64,000 nucleotides of DNA from positions 93,402 to 157,401 of the forward strand of contig NZ_MKUD01000088.1 in assembly GCF_001898575.1 (NCBI RefSeq). The letters run 5' to 3'. The stretch's first letter is position 1. Every line of letters begins with the position of its first letter. Below, piece after piece: positions 43,467 through 51,961 of this stretch. Source of the DNA: Spirosoma sp. 48-14. Lineage in GTDB: Bacteria > Bacteroidota > Bacteroidia > Cytophagales > Spirosomataceae. The notes below the pieces were generated by a model, which searched no databases, was not told the DNA's origin, and saw only the letters and a program-made list of their open reading frames with translations. A program made the position numbers and the translations under genes.

Positions 43467-44741
43467 TTACACCTCACCCTTTAATGGCTGGATGGTTGGG
43501 GCAAACAGGTGGATGAGTAACCAGGCCAGCAGATAGGCACTTCCACACATCAGAAAGATGTAATTGTACCCAATCGTAATGTTGCCCTGTGCTTTATAGG
43601 TATCCAGTAAGGCACCTACAACTATTGGAAATAAGATTCCTCCCACCGAACCGGCCATACCGCCCAGCCCAACTACTGAGCTCACAGCGCTCTTGGGAAA
43701 CATATCGGATACCAGCGTAAATAGATTGGCGCTCCAGGCCTGGTGTGCAGCCACCGCCAGACTCAATAAACCCACAACCTCCCAGATGGATGTCGCATAA
43801 CGAGTCAGTACAATGGGTACAATGCAGAAGGCATACAGCAACATGGCCGTTTTTCGCGAGCGGTTGATGGTCCACCCCCGATTCAGAAAGTAGCCCGATA
43901 AATAACCACCCCCAACACTACCAATCGTCGCGGCTGTATAAACGATGATGAGGGGTAGGCTTGGTTTCTTAAGGTCAAGATTAAACGAGGCTGCAAAATA
44001 GGAAGGGAGCCAGAACAGGAAGAACCACCATACGGGGTCGGTTAGCAGTTTGCCCAGAATAAACGCCCAGGTCTGACGGCGCCGAATCAGATCGATCCAG
44101 CGAACGTTGGAGGCTCCCTCCGTCGTCCCTTCGGTATCCTGCGTGATGAAGGCCAGTTCCTGCGTCGATACATGCTTATGGTTTTGTGGGCTATTGTACG
44201 ACCACCACCAGAAAAAAAGCCAGATAAATCCGATCAATCCCGTCAGTATAAACGCTACCTGCCAGCCGTATACGCCTAGAATCCAGGGAACGGCGATGGG
44301 GGCGACCACCGCGCCAATATTAGTACCCGCATTGAAAAGACCCGTAGCGAGTGCCCGCTCATGGCGTGGAAACCATTCGGCCACCGTCTTGATGGCTGCC
44401 GGGAAGTTGCCGCCCTCGCCAAGACCCAGTAAGGCCCGATACACCCCAAAGCTGAACGTGCTGGTGGCTACGGCGTGCAAAGCAGCGGCTATCGACCAGA
44501 CTAAGACGGCGAGTACATACCCCACCTTCGTACCAATTTTATCGATTAGGCGACCAAAGACGACATAACTAAGCGCATAAGCCGCCTGAAAAGCCATGAC
44601 AATATGGCTATAGTCTGTTTCGGTCCAGTTGAAGATTGTTTCCAGCGTTGGTTTAAGCAGACTGATCACCTGACGGTCCAGGTAATTGATCGTGGTCGCC
44701 ACAAACAGTAATCCAACAATTCGCCAGCGGTAGTTGGTCAT
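43467..44741 (-). CDS. MFS transporter, hexuronate/anion symporter type
   Basis: 424-residue major-facilitator protein with twelve helices, closest in pattern to the ExuT/ACS group: start YRWRIVGLLFVATTINYLDRQVISLL, first loop motif GRLIDKIGTKVGY, and GLGEGGNFPAAIKTVAEWFPRHERALATG. That group takes up hexuronates and other sugar acids with protons. Downstream of a dehydrogenase and an M81 peptidase gene on the same strand, though hairpins and 125 bases separate it from the dehydrogenase, so one transcript is not certain. Confidence 0.88.
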   Translation of the reverse strand: MTNYRWRIVGLLFVATTINYLDRQVISLLKPTLETIFNWTETDYSHIVMAFQAAYALSYVVFGRLIDKIGTKVGYVLAVLVWSIAAALHAVATSTFSFGVYRALLGLGEGGNFPAAIKTVAEWFPRHERALATGLFNAGTNIGAVVAPIAVPWILGVYGWQVAFILTGLIGFIWLFFWWWSYNSPQNHKHVSTQELAFITQDTEGTTEGASNVRWIDLIRRRQTWAFILGKLLTDPVWWFFLFWLPSYFAASFNLDLKKPSLPLIIVYTAATIGSVGGGYLSGYFLNRGWTINRSRKTAMLLYAFCIVPIVLTRYATSIWEVVGLLSLAVAAHQAWSANLFTLVSDMFPKSAVSSVVGLGGMAGSVGGILFPIVVGALLDTYKAQGNITIGYNYIFLMCGSAYLLAWLLIHLFAPTIQPLKGEV

Positions 44742-44751
44742 AAATTGGTAA

Positions 44752-44787
44752 TCATTAAATGGTCATCGCTAGTCATTAAATGGTCAT
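44752..44787. repeat. 21-bp direct repeat upstream of MFS gene
   Basis: TCATTAAATGGTCAT occurs at 44752-44766 and 44773-44787 with a period of 21 bases, two helical turns, starting 11 bases before the MFS start codon on the leftward strand. It could be a paired activator site or simply a tandem duplication. Confidence 0.5.
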
Positions 44788-44866
44788 TACTGGTTACTGA
44801 CCGCTTCGCGGCAATGCACAGTGAAAGGCTATAAATGACCACCAATGCCGGTACATGACAATAGAG

Positions 44867-45904
44867 TTAAAACGGTAAGGTGCGGAGAGACTGGCTACTT
44901 TCCTGAGCCAGATCAATGATTCGCGCTAGCTGCTGAATGTCGGTAGGCGTAATTTCGGGCTGGGCTCCATTAACGATCACCTCATACAGATTGTCGTAGA
45001 ACGGAGCGTAATTACCCGGAGCACTTTCTATAATTTCGGCTTGTCCATCCCGGTACAGCGTACCCCAGCGGTCGTCGGGCTCGATGCCTAAATCGGGCTC
45101 ATTGGGGAGTCTATTCGTTCGGAGTCGTTCCTCTTGTGGGTCCAGGCCGCCTTTCAAAAACGAACCTTCGGTGCCATGCAAACTGTACCGTAATTTGTTC
45201 TGATACATCATCAGGCTGGATTCGAGCCGAACGACCTTATCGGCATAGCCTAGCTTAATGTCGAAATAATCGGGGACGTGGCTATTGGGGCGCAGGATTC
45301 GAATGGTGCCCTGTACCGTTTCAGGAGCTCCAAACAAATGCAGGGCCTGGTCGAGTAGGTGAGGTCCCAGATTATACAAATTGCCTCTTCCTGTACCTGC
45401 CTGTTCTTTCCAGCTCTGCGAATTGGGGGGTACAGGTGAATAGCGGTCGTATCGGCACTCATAATCGACCAGCGTGCCCAAAGCCCCGTCGGCCAGCAAC
45501 CGTTTAATCGTCAGAAAATCAGAGTCCCAGCGTCGGTTTTGGTAAGCAGTGGCCAGTTTGCCCTGTTTCTGAGCCAGTTCGAGCAGGTCGATGGCTTCGC
45601 GTTCGGTCAGAGCAAACGGTTTTTCAACGACAACGTGTTTCCCCTGTTCGAGGGCTTTTCGGGCGTAGTCAACGTGGGTTTCGTTCGGACTACAAATAAA
45701 AACCAGGTCAATCGCCGGGTCTGCAAAGAGTTCATCGGGAGTAGCTACCCATTCAATCGACGGATCGAACTGCCGGACTGCATCCGGACGGCTACTGGCA
45801 ATTTTTTTAAGATGAAAACGCGGATTGACCGTCAGAAACGGCGTGTGAAAATAACGCCCTGATAGCCCAAATCCCACCAAACCTACTTGAATAACCTGCG
45901 GCAT
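44867..45904 (-). CDS. Gfo/Idh/MocA-family oxidoreductase
   Basis: 345-residue NAD(P)-dependent dehydrogenase. The Rossmann loop is VGLVGFGLSGRYFH (8-21) and the family Lys motif is GKHVVVEKPFALTEREA (about 90-106). The C-terminal sheet domain is complete; YNLGPHLLDQALHLFG is a typical substrate-side stretch. Members oxidise inositol, sugars or sugar acids. With the hexuronate-type transporter next to it, a sugar or sugar-acid substrate is likely but not proved. Confidence 0.9.
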   Translation of the reverse strand: MPQVIQVGLVGFGLSGRYFHTPFLTVNPRFHLKKIASSRPDAVRQFDPSIEWVATPDELFADPAIDLVFICSPNETHVDYARKALEQGKHVVVEKPFALTEREAIDLLELAQKQGKLATAYQNRRWDSDFLTIKRLLADGALGTLVDYECRYDRYSPVPPNSQSWKEQAGTGRGNLYNLGPHLLDQALHLFGAPETVQGTIRILRPNSHVPDYFDIKLGYADKVVRLESSLMMYQNKLRYSLHGTEGSFLKGGLDPQEERLRTNRLPNEPDLGIEPDDRWGTLYRDGQAEIIESAPGNYAPFYDNLYEVIVNGAQPEITPTDIQQLARIIDLAQESSQSLRTLPF

Positions 45905-45920
45905 ATAGCGATAGAGGAAT

Positions 45921-45980
45921 TAGGAAATACAATCGGTTTACGGCTTTCTGAACGCGGCTGTAAACTGATTGTATTTCCTA
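45921..45980. terminator. Hairpin between M81 gene and dehydrogenase gene
   Basis: 21-bp arms (45921-45941 and 45960-45980) with a single mismatch and an 18-base loop. It lies 58 bases after the M81 stop on the leftward strand and 16 bases before the dehydrogenase ATG, so it may end or attenuate the upstream transcript. Confidence 0.6.
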
Positions 45981-46038
45981 TAAAGGAGTTAGCCTGGGTT
46001 TATCTCCTGTTTAGGATGGCAAATTGTTGGTTAGTTAG

Positions 46039-47619
46039 CTACTTCGCCGTTCCTGAAACAGGTACCAGTTGAGCCGATAGGTCAGGCGTTTTCATGTCTT
46101 TGTCGAACGGAAACATGGGGTGTTTGATGCGTTTATAGGGAAGCCGGAACAGATCCTGGTCGACACCACCGGGCGTTAGTGCCATGATCCAGTCCGCACG
46201 CATGTTGTACAGTTCCGGTTCGAGGTAGCCAATCTTCACAACGACGATATCCGCTTCACGAGGCTTCAGTCCAAGCCGGGTAAAGTCGATTTCTTTGTGA
46301 TACGGTTTGCGCTTTTGCGTAATGATCACATGCACGCTCCCTACCTTGATAACCGCTTCTACTTCAGCATCTTTATCGCCGTGTACAATCGATTCTACAG
46401 TGCCTTTGAGGGGAATCGGAGGGGCGTATCGGGCATCAACTGCCGCTCCGGCTTTTCCTTCGACAGTTCCGCCAACGCCAGCCGCAATGGCCTTTTTGAT
46501 TAGCTCCGGAGCCGGTATGGACGCGTAAATCAAGGAAGGGCCATTCGCCTTCTGAAAGGCTGGTCGGGACAAAATCTGAGTGAGTGTCCAGGTAACATCG
46601 CCTGCTCCACCAGCCGTTGGATTGTCGCCGGTATCACTAATGAAAAAGGGATGTTTCGAACTGGTTAAGGCTTTTGCCAGGCATTCATCCAAAGTACCTG
46701 TTGGTGCCACAAAACCGAACTCGGAGCGGACCCGCCAGAAATGCTGCGCCAGTTTTTCGGCCGCCTTGGCCACACTGGCTTTATCGTCGCCGGTAACCAT
46801 CACAACGGCATGGTTGCGGGGTTCATCGGCCCAGGCGTATCCAATCCAGATACCGGCATCGACAATACCCGGCTGATGGTCGGCCAGGGGAGCTACTTCC
46901 TGATACAGGCTTTTGCCCGGCTCGATGCGCGTGCTGGTTTTTTCGCCGGGAAGCAAAATCGGGATGGGTATCCAGGCTTTGTAGGCTGGTTTGCCCTTGC
47001 CGCTTTTGATGCGTTCCAGCAAATGAACAACCGCCCGTTCTTTGGTTTGCATGGCATCTTCGTGCGGAGCCATCCGGTAGCAGGTCATCAGATCGGTGTT
47101 TTGGGCCAGCCGCCAGGAAACATTGCCGTGCAAATCCATTGAGGTCGAGATGAGCGTCTTATAGCCAATGACCTGTCGGATTCGGGTGATCAGGTCGCCT
47201 TCGGGATCATCGAGCCCTTTCACGCTCATAGCCCCATGGATGTCGAAATAGAGCCCATCATACGGACCATATTTTTTGAGCGAATCCAGCATTTTACCCA
47301 CCAGCGACTCGTAGGCTTCGCGGGTTACAGCCCCACCCGGCAGCGATTTACCCACAACCGTCGGAAACCAGATAGCCTGTTTCCGCAAAGGGGCCACGGG
47401 CATCATGAATGGATAGGCATTGAATACTTCGGGGCCGTAGCGGGCGTGGAAGGCCTCTTCCAGGGTAACGGCTGGAGAAAACGTGCTGGACTCGATGCCC
47501 AATCCCGCAATGGCGATGCGGGGTAAACGCGTGTCATTGCCAGGGGCCGACTGGGCAAGGCTGACTTGAATGGAGAGAAAAGTGGTGGTTAGAACGAAGA
47601 AGAGCTGTTTCATGCCCAC
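46039..47619 (-). CDS. Exported M81-family (MlrC-like) metallopeptidase
   Basis: 526 residues with a signal peptide (QLFFVLTTTFLSIQVSLAQ) and then the MlrC N-terminal domain (RIAIAGLGIESSTFSP..., about 35-330) and C-terminal domain (about 345-510). Candidate metal ligands are in LYFDIHGAMSVKG and STSMDLHGNVSW and in RMAPHED. MlrC is known from microcystin degradation, but most relatives have unknown peptide or amide substrates. First of a leftward trio with the dehydrogenase and the MFS transporter. Confidence 0.85.
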   Translation of the reverse strand: MGMKQLFFVLTTTFLSIQVSLAQSAPGNDTRLPRIAIAGLGIESSTFSPAVTLEEAFHARYGPEVFNAYPFMMPVAPLRKQAIWFPTVVGKSLPGGAVTREAYESLVGKMLDSLKKYGPYDGLYFDIHGAMSVKGLDDPEGDLITRIRQVIGYKTLISTSMDLHGNVSWRLAQNTDLMTCYRMAPHEDAMQTKERAVVHLLERIKSGKGKPAYKAWIPIPILLPGEKTSTRIEPGKSLYQEVAPLADHQPGIVDAGIWIGYAWADEPRNHAVVMVTGDDKASVAKAAEKLAQHFWRVRSEFGFVAPTGTLDECLAKALTSSKHPFFISDTGDNPTAGGAGDVTWTLTQILSRPAFQKANGPSLIYASIPAPELIKKAIAAGVGGTVEGKAGAAVDARYAPPIPLKGTVESIVHGDKDAEVEAVIKVGSVHVIITQKRKPYHKEIDFTRLGLKPREADIVVVKIGYLEPELYNMRADWIMALTPGGVDQDLFRLPYKRIKHPMFPFDKDMKTPDLSAQLVPVSGTAK

Positions 47620-48040
47620 AAGTTAACGCATTGCTTCGAAATCCGTGGCTGTAGAATCCGACAGACTAGCGTTCTTTCGTCCGGGTATAGAAACGAGCCT
47701 GAATTTGCCGAGTCGATTGGTGCATTTCATGTTGTAAGTCATGCATCTGATCGGCGGGCAGGTCTTTAAAGGACGCATTTTCAGGATGGTGATGCTCGTG
47801 AGACCCTCAGTAGATGAAAGTTAGCCTGACAATTATTGAAAACAGGAGGGTAGTACCGGCGCTTGTATAGTTACCCAATCGCACGGGTGATCCCGTAATT
47901 ATGAGCGCACTTGAAGACTACTCCTCCTGTGGCACTAGTTATATGAGCATAGAAGAGGGCTGAATACAGTAATGCAGATTTCCAGGCGGTATTGTAGGCT
48001 ATATGACATTGGAATCATAGAAGGTAGTGGGTTCGAGTCA
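47620..48040. other. Intergenic region between COG0523 and M81 genes
   Basis: 421 bases. It contains a short coding remnant (47666-47806, listed separately), and a loose inverted repeat built on ACAGGAGG near 47850 and CCTCCTGT near 47932. The rest shows no ORF, RNA fold or clear promoter. Confidence 0.4.
47666..47806 (-). pseudogene. His-rich C-terminal gene remnant
   Basis: A 46-codon open stretch with protein-like composition ends in a stop at 47666 and is cut off upstream by a TGA at 47807-47809. It starts with a metal-binding-like HEHHHPE and continues DLPADQMHDLQHEMHQ. No start codon precedes the His cluster. I read it as the tail of a lost gene, possibly a metal-handling one like its COG0523 neighbour; an intact 26-residue peptide from the internal Met is a weaker alternative. 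Confidence 0.35.
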
Positions 48041-49252
48041 TTATTCCCATACGGGGAAAGGATCCTTAAAAGCACCCTTATTTTCCATATGGTTAAGCTC
48101 ATGTTCGGTGCATAAGCAGTCCATTAGCTCAGCCGTAATCTGGTTTTGGTTTAAATCCTGCCCAATGATAACCAGTTCGTTCTGGCGGTCGCCAAACCGT
48201 TTATGCCAACGCGAGTCGATTGCCTGCCGATTTTCTAGGAAGGAAGCATAGCGTAGGCGTTGAGAAAAGGGCATAGAAGCCCACCAGACTCCCGCTCGTT
48301 CGGCCCGAAGGCTTCCGCCCGCCTGACTAAAATTCAGGGCATCGGCTGGTCGGGAAGCCAGCCAGAACAGTCCTTTACTACGAATGATACCTGCTGGGAA
48401 GTTTTCGCTCAGATAATGCCATAGACGTGCCGGGTGAAACGGCCGACGATCTCTGAAAACAAATGACGAAATGCCATACGCTTCGGTTTCGGGTGTATGA
48501 CCCTTGCCGGATTTATGATTCTGTAATTCCTGAATCCAGCCCGCTGATTGGGAGGCTTCATCAAAATCAAACAAATGGGTGTTTAAGACTTGGGTTAGCT
48601 CGACCTTCGAGAACTGGCTTTCGATGAGTCGGGCGTTGGGGTTGAGTTTTTGAAGGATTGCCTTTAACTCGCCTAGTTGATTCGGCTTGAGCAGGTCTGT
48701 TTTGTTCAGTACGATCACGTTGGCAAACTCAATCTGGTCGGTCAGCAGATTTACGATCGTGCGTGTATCCGAAGCGTCGTCATTTAATTGTCGTTGGTAA
48801 ACTGTATCGACCGAACTAAAGTCGCGGGGGAAATTGAACGCATCAACCACAGTGACCAAGGTATCGAGCCGGGCGAATCGCGACAGGTCAATGCCCTGAT
48901 TTTCGTCGATAAAGCTGAACGTCTGTGCTACGGGCAAGGGTTCAGAAATCCCCGTGGATTCGATCAGTAAGTAATCAAAACGACCTTCGCGAGCCAGTTT
49001 TTCAACTTCAATCATCAGGTCTTCCCGGAGGGTGCAGCAGATGCAGCCATTACTCATTTCAACCAGCTTTTCTTCCGTTCGGGATAGGGTATTTTGCTGA
49101 TTCACGAGTTGGGCATCCACATTGACCTCGCTCATATCATTCACGATGACGGCCACTTTCAGCCCTTGTTTGTTGTGCAGGATATGATTGAGGAGGGTCG
49201 TTTTGCCAGCCCCCAGAAAGCCACTAAGAACGGTCACAGGTAGTTTTTTCAT
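48041..49252 (-). CDS. COG0523/CobW-type metallochaperone GTPase
   Basis: 403-residue G3E GTPase of the CobW/ZigA/YeiR group, which hydrolyses GTP to deliver or store metals, often zinc, in the cytoplasm. Walker A is [10 protein letters not shown] (11-20), the metal site is C70-I-C72-C73 (NGCICCTL), and NKTD follows. The CobW C-terminal domain lies from about 265. It is the third gene of a tight leftward operon with a DUF3299-like and a MerC-like gene, whose promoter carries a Zur-like palindrome, so zinc starvation is the likely signal. Confidence 0.92.
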   Translation of the reverse strand: MKKLPVTVLSGFLGAGKTTLLNHILHNKQGLKVAVIVNDMSEVNVDAQLVNQQNTLSRTEEKLVEMSNGCICCTLREDLMIEVEKLAREGRFDYLLIESTGISEPLPVAQTFSFIDENQGIDLSRFARLDTLVTVVDAFNFPRDFSSVDTVYQRQLNDDASDTRTIVNLLTDQIEFANVIVLNKTDLLKPNQLGELKAILQKLNPNARLIESQFSKVELTQVLNTHLFDFDEASQSAGWIQELQNHKSGKGHTPETEAYGISSFVFRDRRPFHPARLWHYLSENFPAGIIRSKGLFWLASRPADALNFSQAGGSLRAERAGVWWASMPFSQRLRYASFLENRQAIDSRWHKRFGDRQNELVIIGQDLNQNQITAELMDCLCTEHELNHMENKGAFKDPFPVWE

Positions 49253-49267
49253 AATTGATTGCGTGAT

Positions 49268-49705
49268 TTACTGAAGCTCGGCGTCCTCCAGTATGTAGTT
49301 TAATTCATAAATATTGTCGGCGTTGAGTCGTAAAGTACCCGAAAATGTTCGTCGCTCGTCTGTCTTGAATTTGTACGGCAATCGTTTGAATTTGAGAGCA
49401 ATAATGGATTCGGGACCGGCAGCTCCACAGAAAAAACAGGCCGCCATGGGGAATCGGGAAACAACATAAATGCCCCGCTCCAAATCAATGGGAAGTACAT
49501 AGCCTGCTATGCGGATGGATTTACCGGATAAGGCTTTTACCGAGTTGCCAAAATGAGGGTACAGCATCACAACGCCTTCTTCGGGATACCATTTTTTTTT
49601 GAACTGAACATCCCGCAACTGCTCCCAGGATACCGTTTCTGGTATTGTTGTCAGATGGAGAGATACCCCAAGAAAAAAGGGTAGAAGTAAGGAAACAGGC
49701 GTCAT
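49268..49705 (-). CDS. DUF3299-like exported protein
   Basis: 145 residues with a signal peptide (PVSLLLPFFLGVSLHLTT) and a domain like DUF3299: GKSIRIAGYVLPIDLERG, then C90-FF-C93 in AACFFCGAAGPES, a potential metal site. It sits 5 bases after the MerC stop and 15 before the COG0523 start. The family often occurs in zinc-responsive clusters, which agrees with this context. Biochemical role unknown. Confidence 0.78.
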   Translation of the reverse strand: MTPVSLLLPFFLGVSLHLTTIPETVSWEQLRDVQFKKKWYPEEGVVMLYPHFGNSVKALSGKSIRIAGYVLPIDLERGIYVVSRFPMAACFFCGAAGPESIIALKFKRLPYKFKTDERRTFSGTLRLNADNIYELNYILEDAELQ

Positions 49706-49710
49706 GACAC

Positions 49711-50088
49711 TCAGTGGTTATGATGTGTTCGGCAGTAACGAATATTCAGTAGATGGGTTACGACCAGCCCCAGCGAGGCTGCATAAGCCAGAAATTCAAA
49801 CGATTCATGCACTTTTTCCAGCAGCAGGCCCGTTGCGAATAGCGCCAGGAGACTCCAGAGCGCACCCGCAATCCGTCCAGACGTATGGCGGGTTGCTGAC
49901 CATACGGCCAGTATGTTGATCCCAATAAAAAGGTAATCGAGGCTAAGAAAGCCCATGCGTAGGGCATCGTGTTGAATAAAGGTGGAAGTCAGCACCAGAA
50001 TAGGCGTAATCAGGCAATGGATGATACACAGAACCGATCCGGTAATGCCGATCCAGTCGGCACGTTGGCGAAAAACGAGGGATTTCAT
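49711..50088 (-). CDS. MerC-domain membrane protein
   Basis: 125-residue inner-membrane protein with four helices. The MerC-type metal site is the Cys pair of the first helix (LCIIHCLITPIL). A second candidate is the C-terminal CRTHHNH tail. MerC was defined as a mercuric-ion carrier, but in Bacteroidota such genes often accompany zinc-regulated genes. First gene of the leftward operon; its promoter overlaps the palindrome at 50120-50134. Confidence 0.85.
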   Translation of the reverse strand: MKSLVFRQRADWIGITGSVLCIIHCLITPILVLTSTFIQHDALRMGFLSLDYLFIGINILAVWSATRHTSGRIAGALWSLLALFATGLLLEKVHESFEFLAYAASLGLVVTHLLNIRYCRTHHNH

Positions 50089-50119
50089 TGATTAAATCTG
50101 GCCGTAGTTTTGTTGTAAA

Positions 50120-50134
50120 TGCAACATTGTTGCA
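50120..50134. promoter_or_regulatory. Zur-like palindrome 1
   Basis: TGCAACATTGTTGCA, a perfect 7-1-7 dyad, 31 bases before the MerC ATG. Its edge overlaps the leftward -7 box TATTTTTG (50133-50140), the position of a repressor operator. Zinc-type genes under it suggest a Fur-family regulator such as Zur; this is inference. Confidence 0.6.
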
Positions 50135-50164
50135 AAAATAGAAAAGCAATTTTGTCTTACCAAG
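50133..50164 (-). promoter_or_regulatory. Promoter of MerC operon
   Basis: On the leftward strand: CTTG (50161-50164), 20 bases, TATTTTTG (50133-50140), matching Bacteroidota spacing and the TAnnTTTG box. Confidence 0.55.
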
Positions 50165-50181
50165 CTAGATGGATTATTTAA

Positions 50182-50196
50182 TGCAGCATTGTTGCA
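50182..50196. promoter_or_regulatory. Zur-like palindrome 2
   Basis: TGCAGCATTGTTGCA, one mismatch from site 1, with extra symmetric A/T pairs outside it (50180-50198). Centres of the two sites are 62 bases apart, about six helical turns. It lies 77 bases before the ATG at 50274. Confidence 0.55.
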
Positions 50197-50235
50197 TTTT
50201 CATTGATTGGTGTACCTGAAATGCTGATGGATGAA

Positions 50236-50266
50236 TTTGTATGTGTTTATTTTCAGGCTACCTTTG
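50236..50266 (+). promoter_or_regulatory. Promoter of HCDGKC island
   Basis: TTTG (50236-50239), 19 bases, TACCTTTG (50259-50266): a full match to the Bacteroidota consensus. The -7 box ends 7 bases before the ATG at 50274, so the leader would be extremely short or absent, which also supports that start. Confidence 0.6.
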
Positions 50267-50273
50267 TTATACT

Positions 50274-50648
50274 ATGCGCTCTCTACTGATTTATACACTC
50301 CTTCTGGCCGTGCTGCTACCCAGCATCAGCTCATGGGGTATCATTGCGCATTATCAGCTGAATAAAGAATACATTGCTCGGGTCTTGTGCGAGAATCGGG
50401 ATAAACCGCAGATGCATTGTGATGGTAAATGCTACCTGGCTAAACGGTTAAAAGCGCAACAGGATAAGCAGGATAAAGAGACAACAGAGCGTGTTCAGCA
50501 TACCTCACTGATTCAATTATATTTCGAGGCTAATCAGGCATTTACCTTTGTATCGCCAGTAGTGTATACACATCGGCAGGTATTTACGTATCTGCTTAGC
50601 CTGTACGCGGCTCCTACCCACGGCCTTCTTCGGCCACCCTGTGCCTGA
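50274..50648 (+). CDS. Small membrane protein with HCDGKC motif, paralogue 1
   Basis: 124 residues, one N-terminal helix (LLIYTLLLAVLLPSISSWG), then a conserved extracytoplasmic part: H26, LNKEYIARVLCEN (C39), and H48-C49-DGK-C53. The three Cys and two His are at the same positions in the paralogue at 56762, as is the charged helix QQDKQDKETTERVQHT. The ORF could start at 50241, but the promoter fits 50274. I know no characterised member; similar small proteins accompany metal genes in Bacteroidota. A metal-binding membrane protein is my best guess. Confidence 0.7.
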   Translation: MRSLLIYTLLLAVLLPSISSWGIIAHYQLNKEYIARVLCENRDKPQMHCDGKCYLAKRLKAQQDKQDKETTERVQHTSLIQLYFEANQAFTFVSPVVYTHRQVFTYLLSLYAAPTHGLLRPPCA

Positions 50649-50814
50649 TCTGGTACGTTAATCATTTCCAGTCGATAGCCCCGCTAAGATGGGCAAGTTT
50701 GCTGTATCTATGGCTGTCGATCAATAGGTCGGTGTTCTCGGACAACGTTCCATATTCTTCTAGTTCAGTCTGTTTGCTCATTGTGTGAGCAGGAGGCTTC
50801 CATGTTACTTCTGT

Positions 50815-51300
50815 ATGAATGCTACGAACTATAGTATAGCCCTATTGTTGGGCCTATTTTGTGTTGCCTGCCAATCGAGCCCATCGACTGATGCGGCCAA
50901 TCAAGCTGATTCAAGTGCGCTAATCACAGCCAGATCTCAATCGGTAGCCGATCTTGAAAAACAGATTTTGGCCCTTCATGACAGCGTAATGCCTGCCATG
51001 AGTGACCTGATGAAACTGAGAAAACAGGTGATGGAGCAGTTAGGCGAACTGGAAAAAGAGCCCATGTCGGCTGATGTACAGCGGCAGAAAGAGCAGGCTC
51101 TTGCCGTAAAGACAGCGCTGGATAAAGCCGATGCGTCGATGATGGATTGGATGCATATCTATAACGGAGACACCCTGGCAACGTTGAATGAGCAACAGGC
51201 CCTGGCGTATTTGAAAGATCAGCAGCAACGTGTACATACGATGAGTCTGTTGATGCGCAAAAGTATCGACGACGCGAGGGCTTATCTGAAACAGCTATGA
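50815..51300 (+). CDS. Hypothetical lipoprotein
   Basis: 161 residues from the ATG at 50815, with a lipobox at FCVACQSS. The mature part is almost all helical and charged, with likely coiled coils (DLEKQILALHDSVMPAMSDLMKLRKQ and ALAYLKDQQQRVHTMSLLMRKSIDDA), and the segment DWMHIYNG in between. It is translationally coupled to the SCO gene by an ATGA overlap, which suggests a joint role at the cell envelope, for example presenting metal or acting as scaffold. Confidence 0.7.
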   Translation: MNATNYSIALLLGLFCVACQSSPSTDAANQADSSALITARSQSVADLEKQILALHDSVMPAMSDLMKLRKQVMEQLGELEKEPMSADVQRQKEQALAVKTALDKADASMMDWMHIYNGDTLATLNEQQALAYLKDQQQRVHTMSLLMRKSIDDARAYLKQL

Positions 51301-51938
51301 AATTCAGGTGCGCGTGTATAAGTCTGTTGTTGCTGTTTGGCCTGAGCCAATGTAGCCAGACGACTGAAAAGCTGCCCTATATCGGCGAGCCCGAAACGGT
51401 GACCAACCTGGTAGATGGAAACGAAGTAACGGGGCGAGGCTATCCAGTCATTCCAGCGTTTTCGTTCATCAATCAATATGGTAAGACGGTGACCCAGCAG
51501 GATTTCGATGGGAAAATCTACGTAGCCGATTTCTTCTTTGTGACTTGTCCGACTATTTGTCCCATTATGAAAAAGAACCTGCTGGAGGTATACAAAAAAT
51601 ATAAGGATAGTCCCGACGTCAGGATTCTATCGCATACCATCGACCCCGACCATGATACCCCGGTAGTACTCGGGGAATACGTTCGGGAGCTTGGTATTAC
51701 AGGCACCATGTGGCAGTTCGTAACCGGCGACCGGGAAAAAATCTACGACATCGGTGAGAATCACTACCTGGTAACGGCTGGGAAAGATGCCAAAGCACCG
51801 GGTGGCTACATTCACAGTGGGGCCTTTGTCCTGATCGACAGGGAGAAGCACATTCGGGGGATGTATGATGGCACCACACAGGAGGGAACCCAGAAGTTGA
51901 TCCGGGATATTAATGTGCTCCGGCAGGAATACGAGTAG
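51297..51938 (+). CDS. SCO1/SenC-family copper-handling lipoprotein
   Basis: 213-residue thioredoxin-fold protein of the SCO family, which binds copper and helps build the CuA site of cytochrome oxidase or acts in thiol redox. The copper ligands are C84 and C88 (VTCPTICP) and H173 (GGYIHSGAF). A lipobox at GLSQCSQ (Cys19) places it on the periplasmic face of a membrane. Neighbouring PepSY, YHS and MbnP/MbnH-type genes strengthen a copper role. Confidence 0.92.
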   Translation: MKFRCACISLLLLFGLSQCSQTTEKLPYIGEPETVTNLVDGNEVTGRGYPVIPAFSFINQYGKTVTQQDFDGKIYVADFFFVTCPTICPIMKKNLLEVYKKYKDSPDVRILSHTIDPDHDTPVVLGEYVRELGITGTMWQFVTGDREKIYDIGENHYLVTAGKDAKAPGGYIHSGAFVLIDREKHIRGMYDGTTQEGTQKLIRDINVLRQEYE

Positions 51939-51961
51939 CGAATGGAAATTACCAAACTCTT

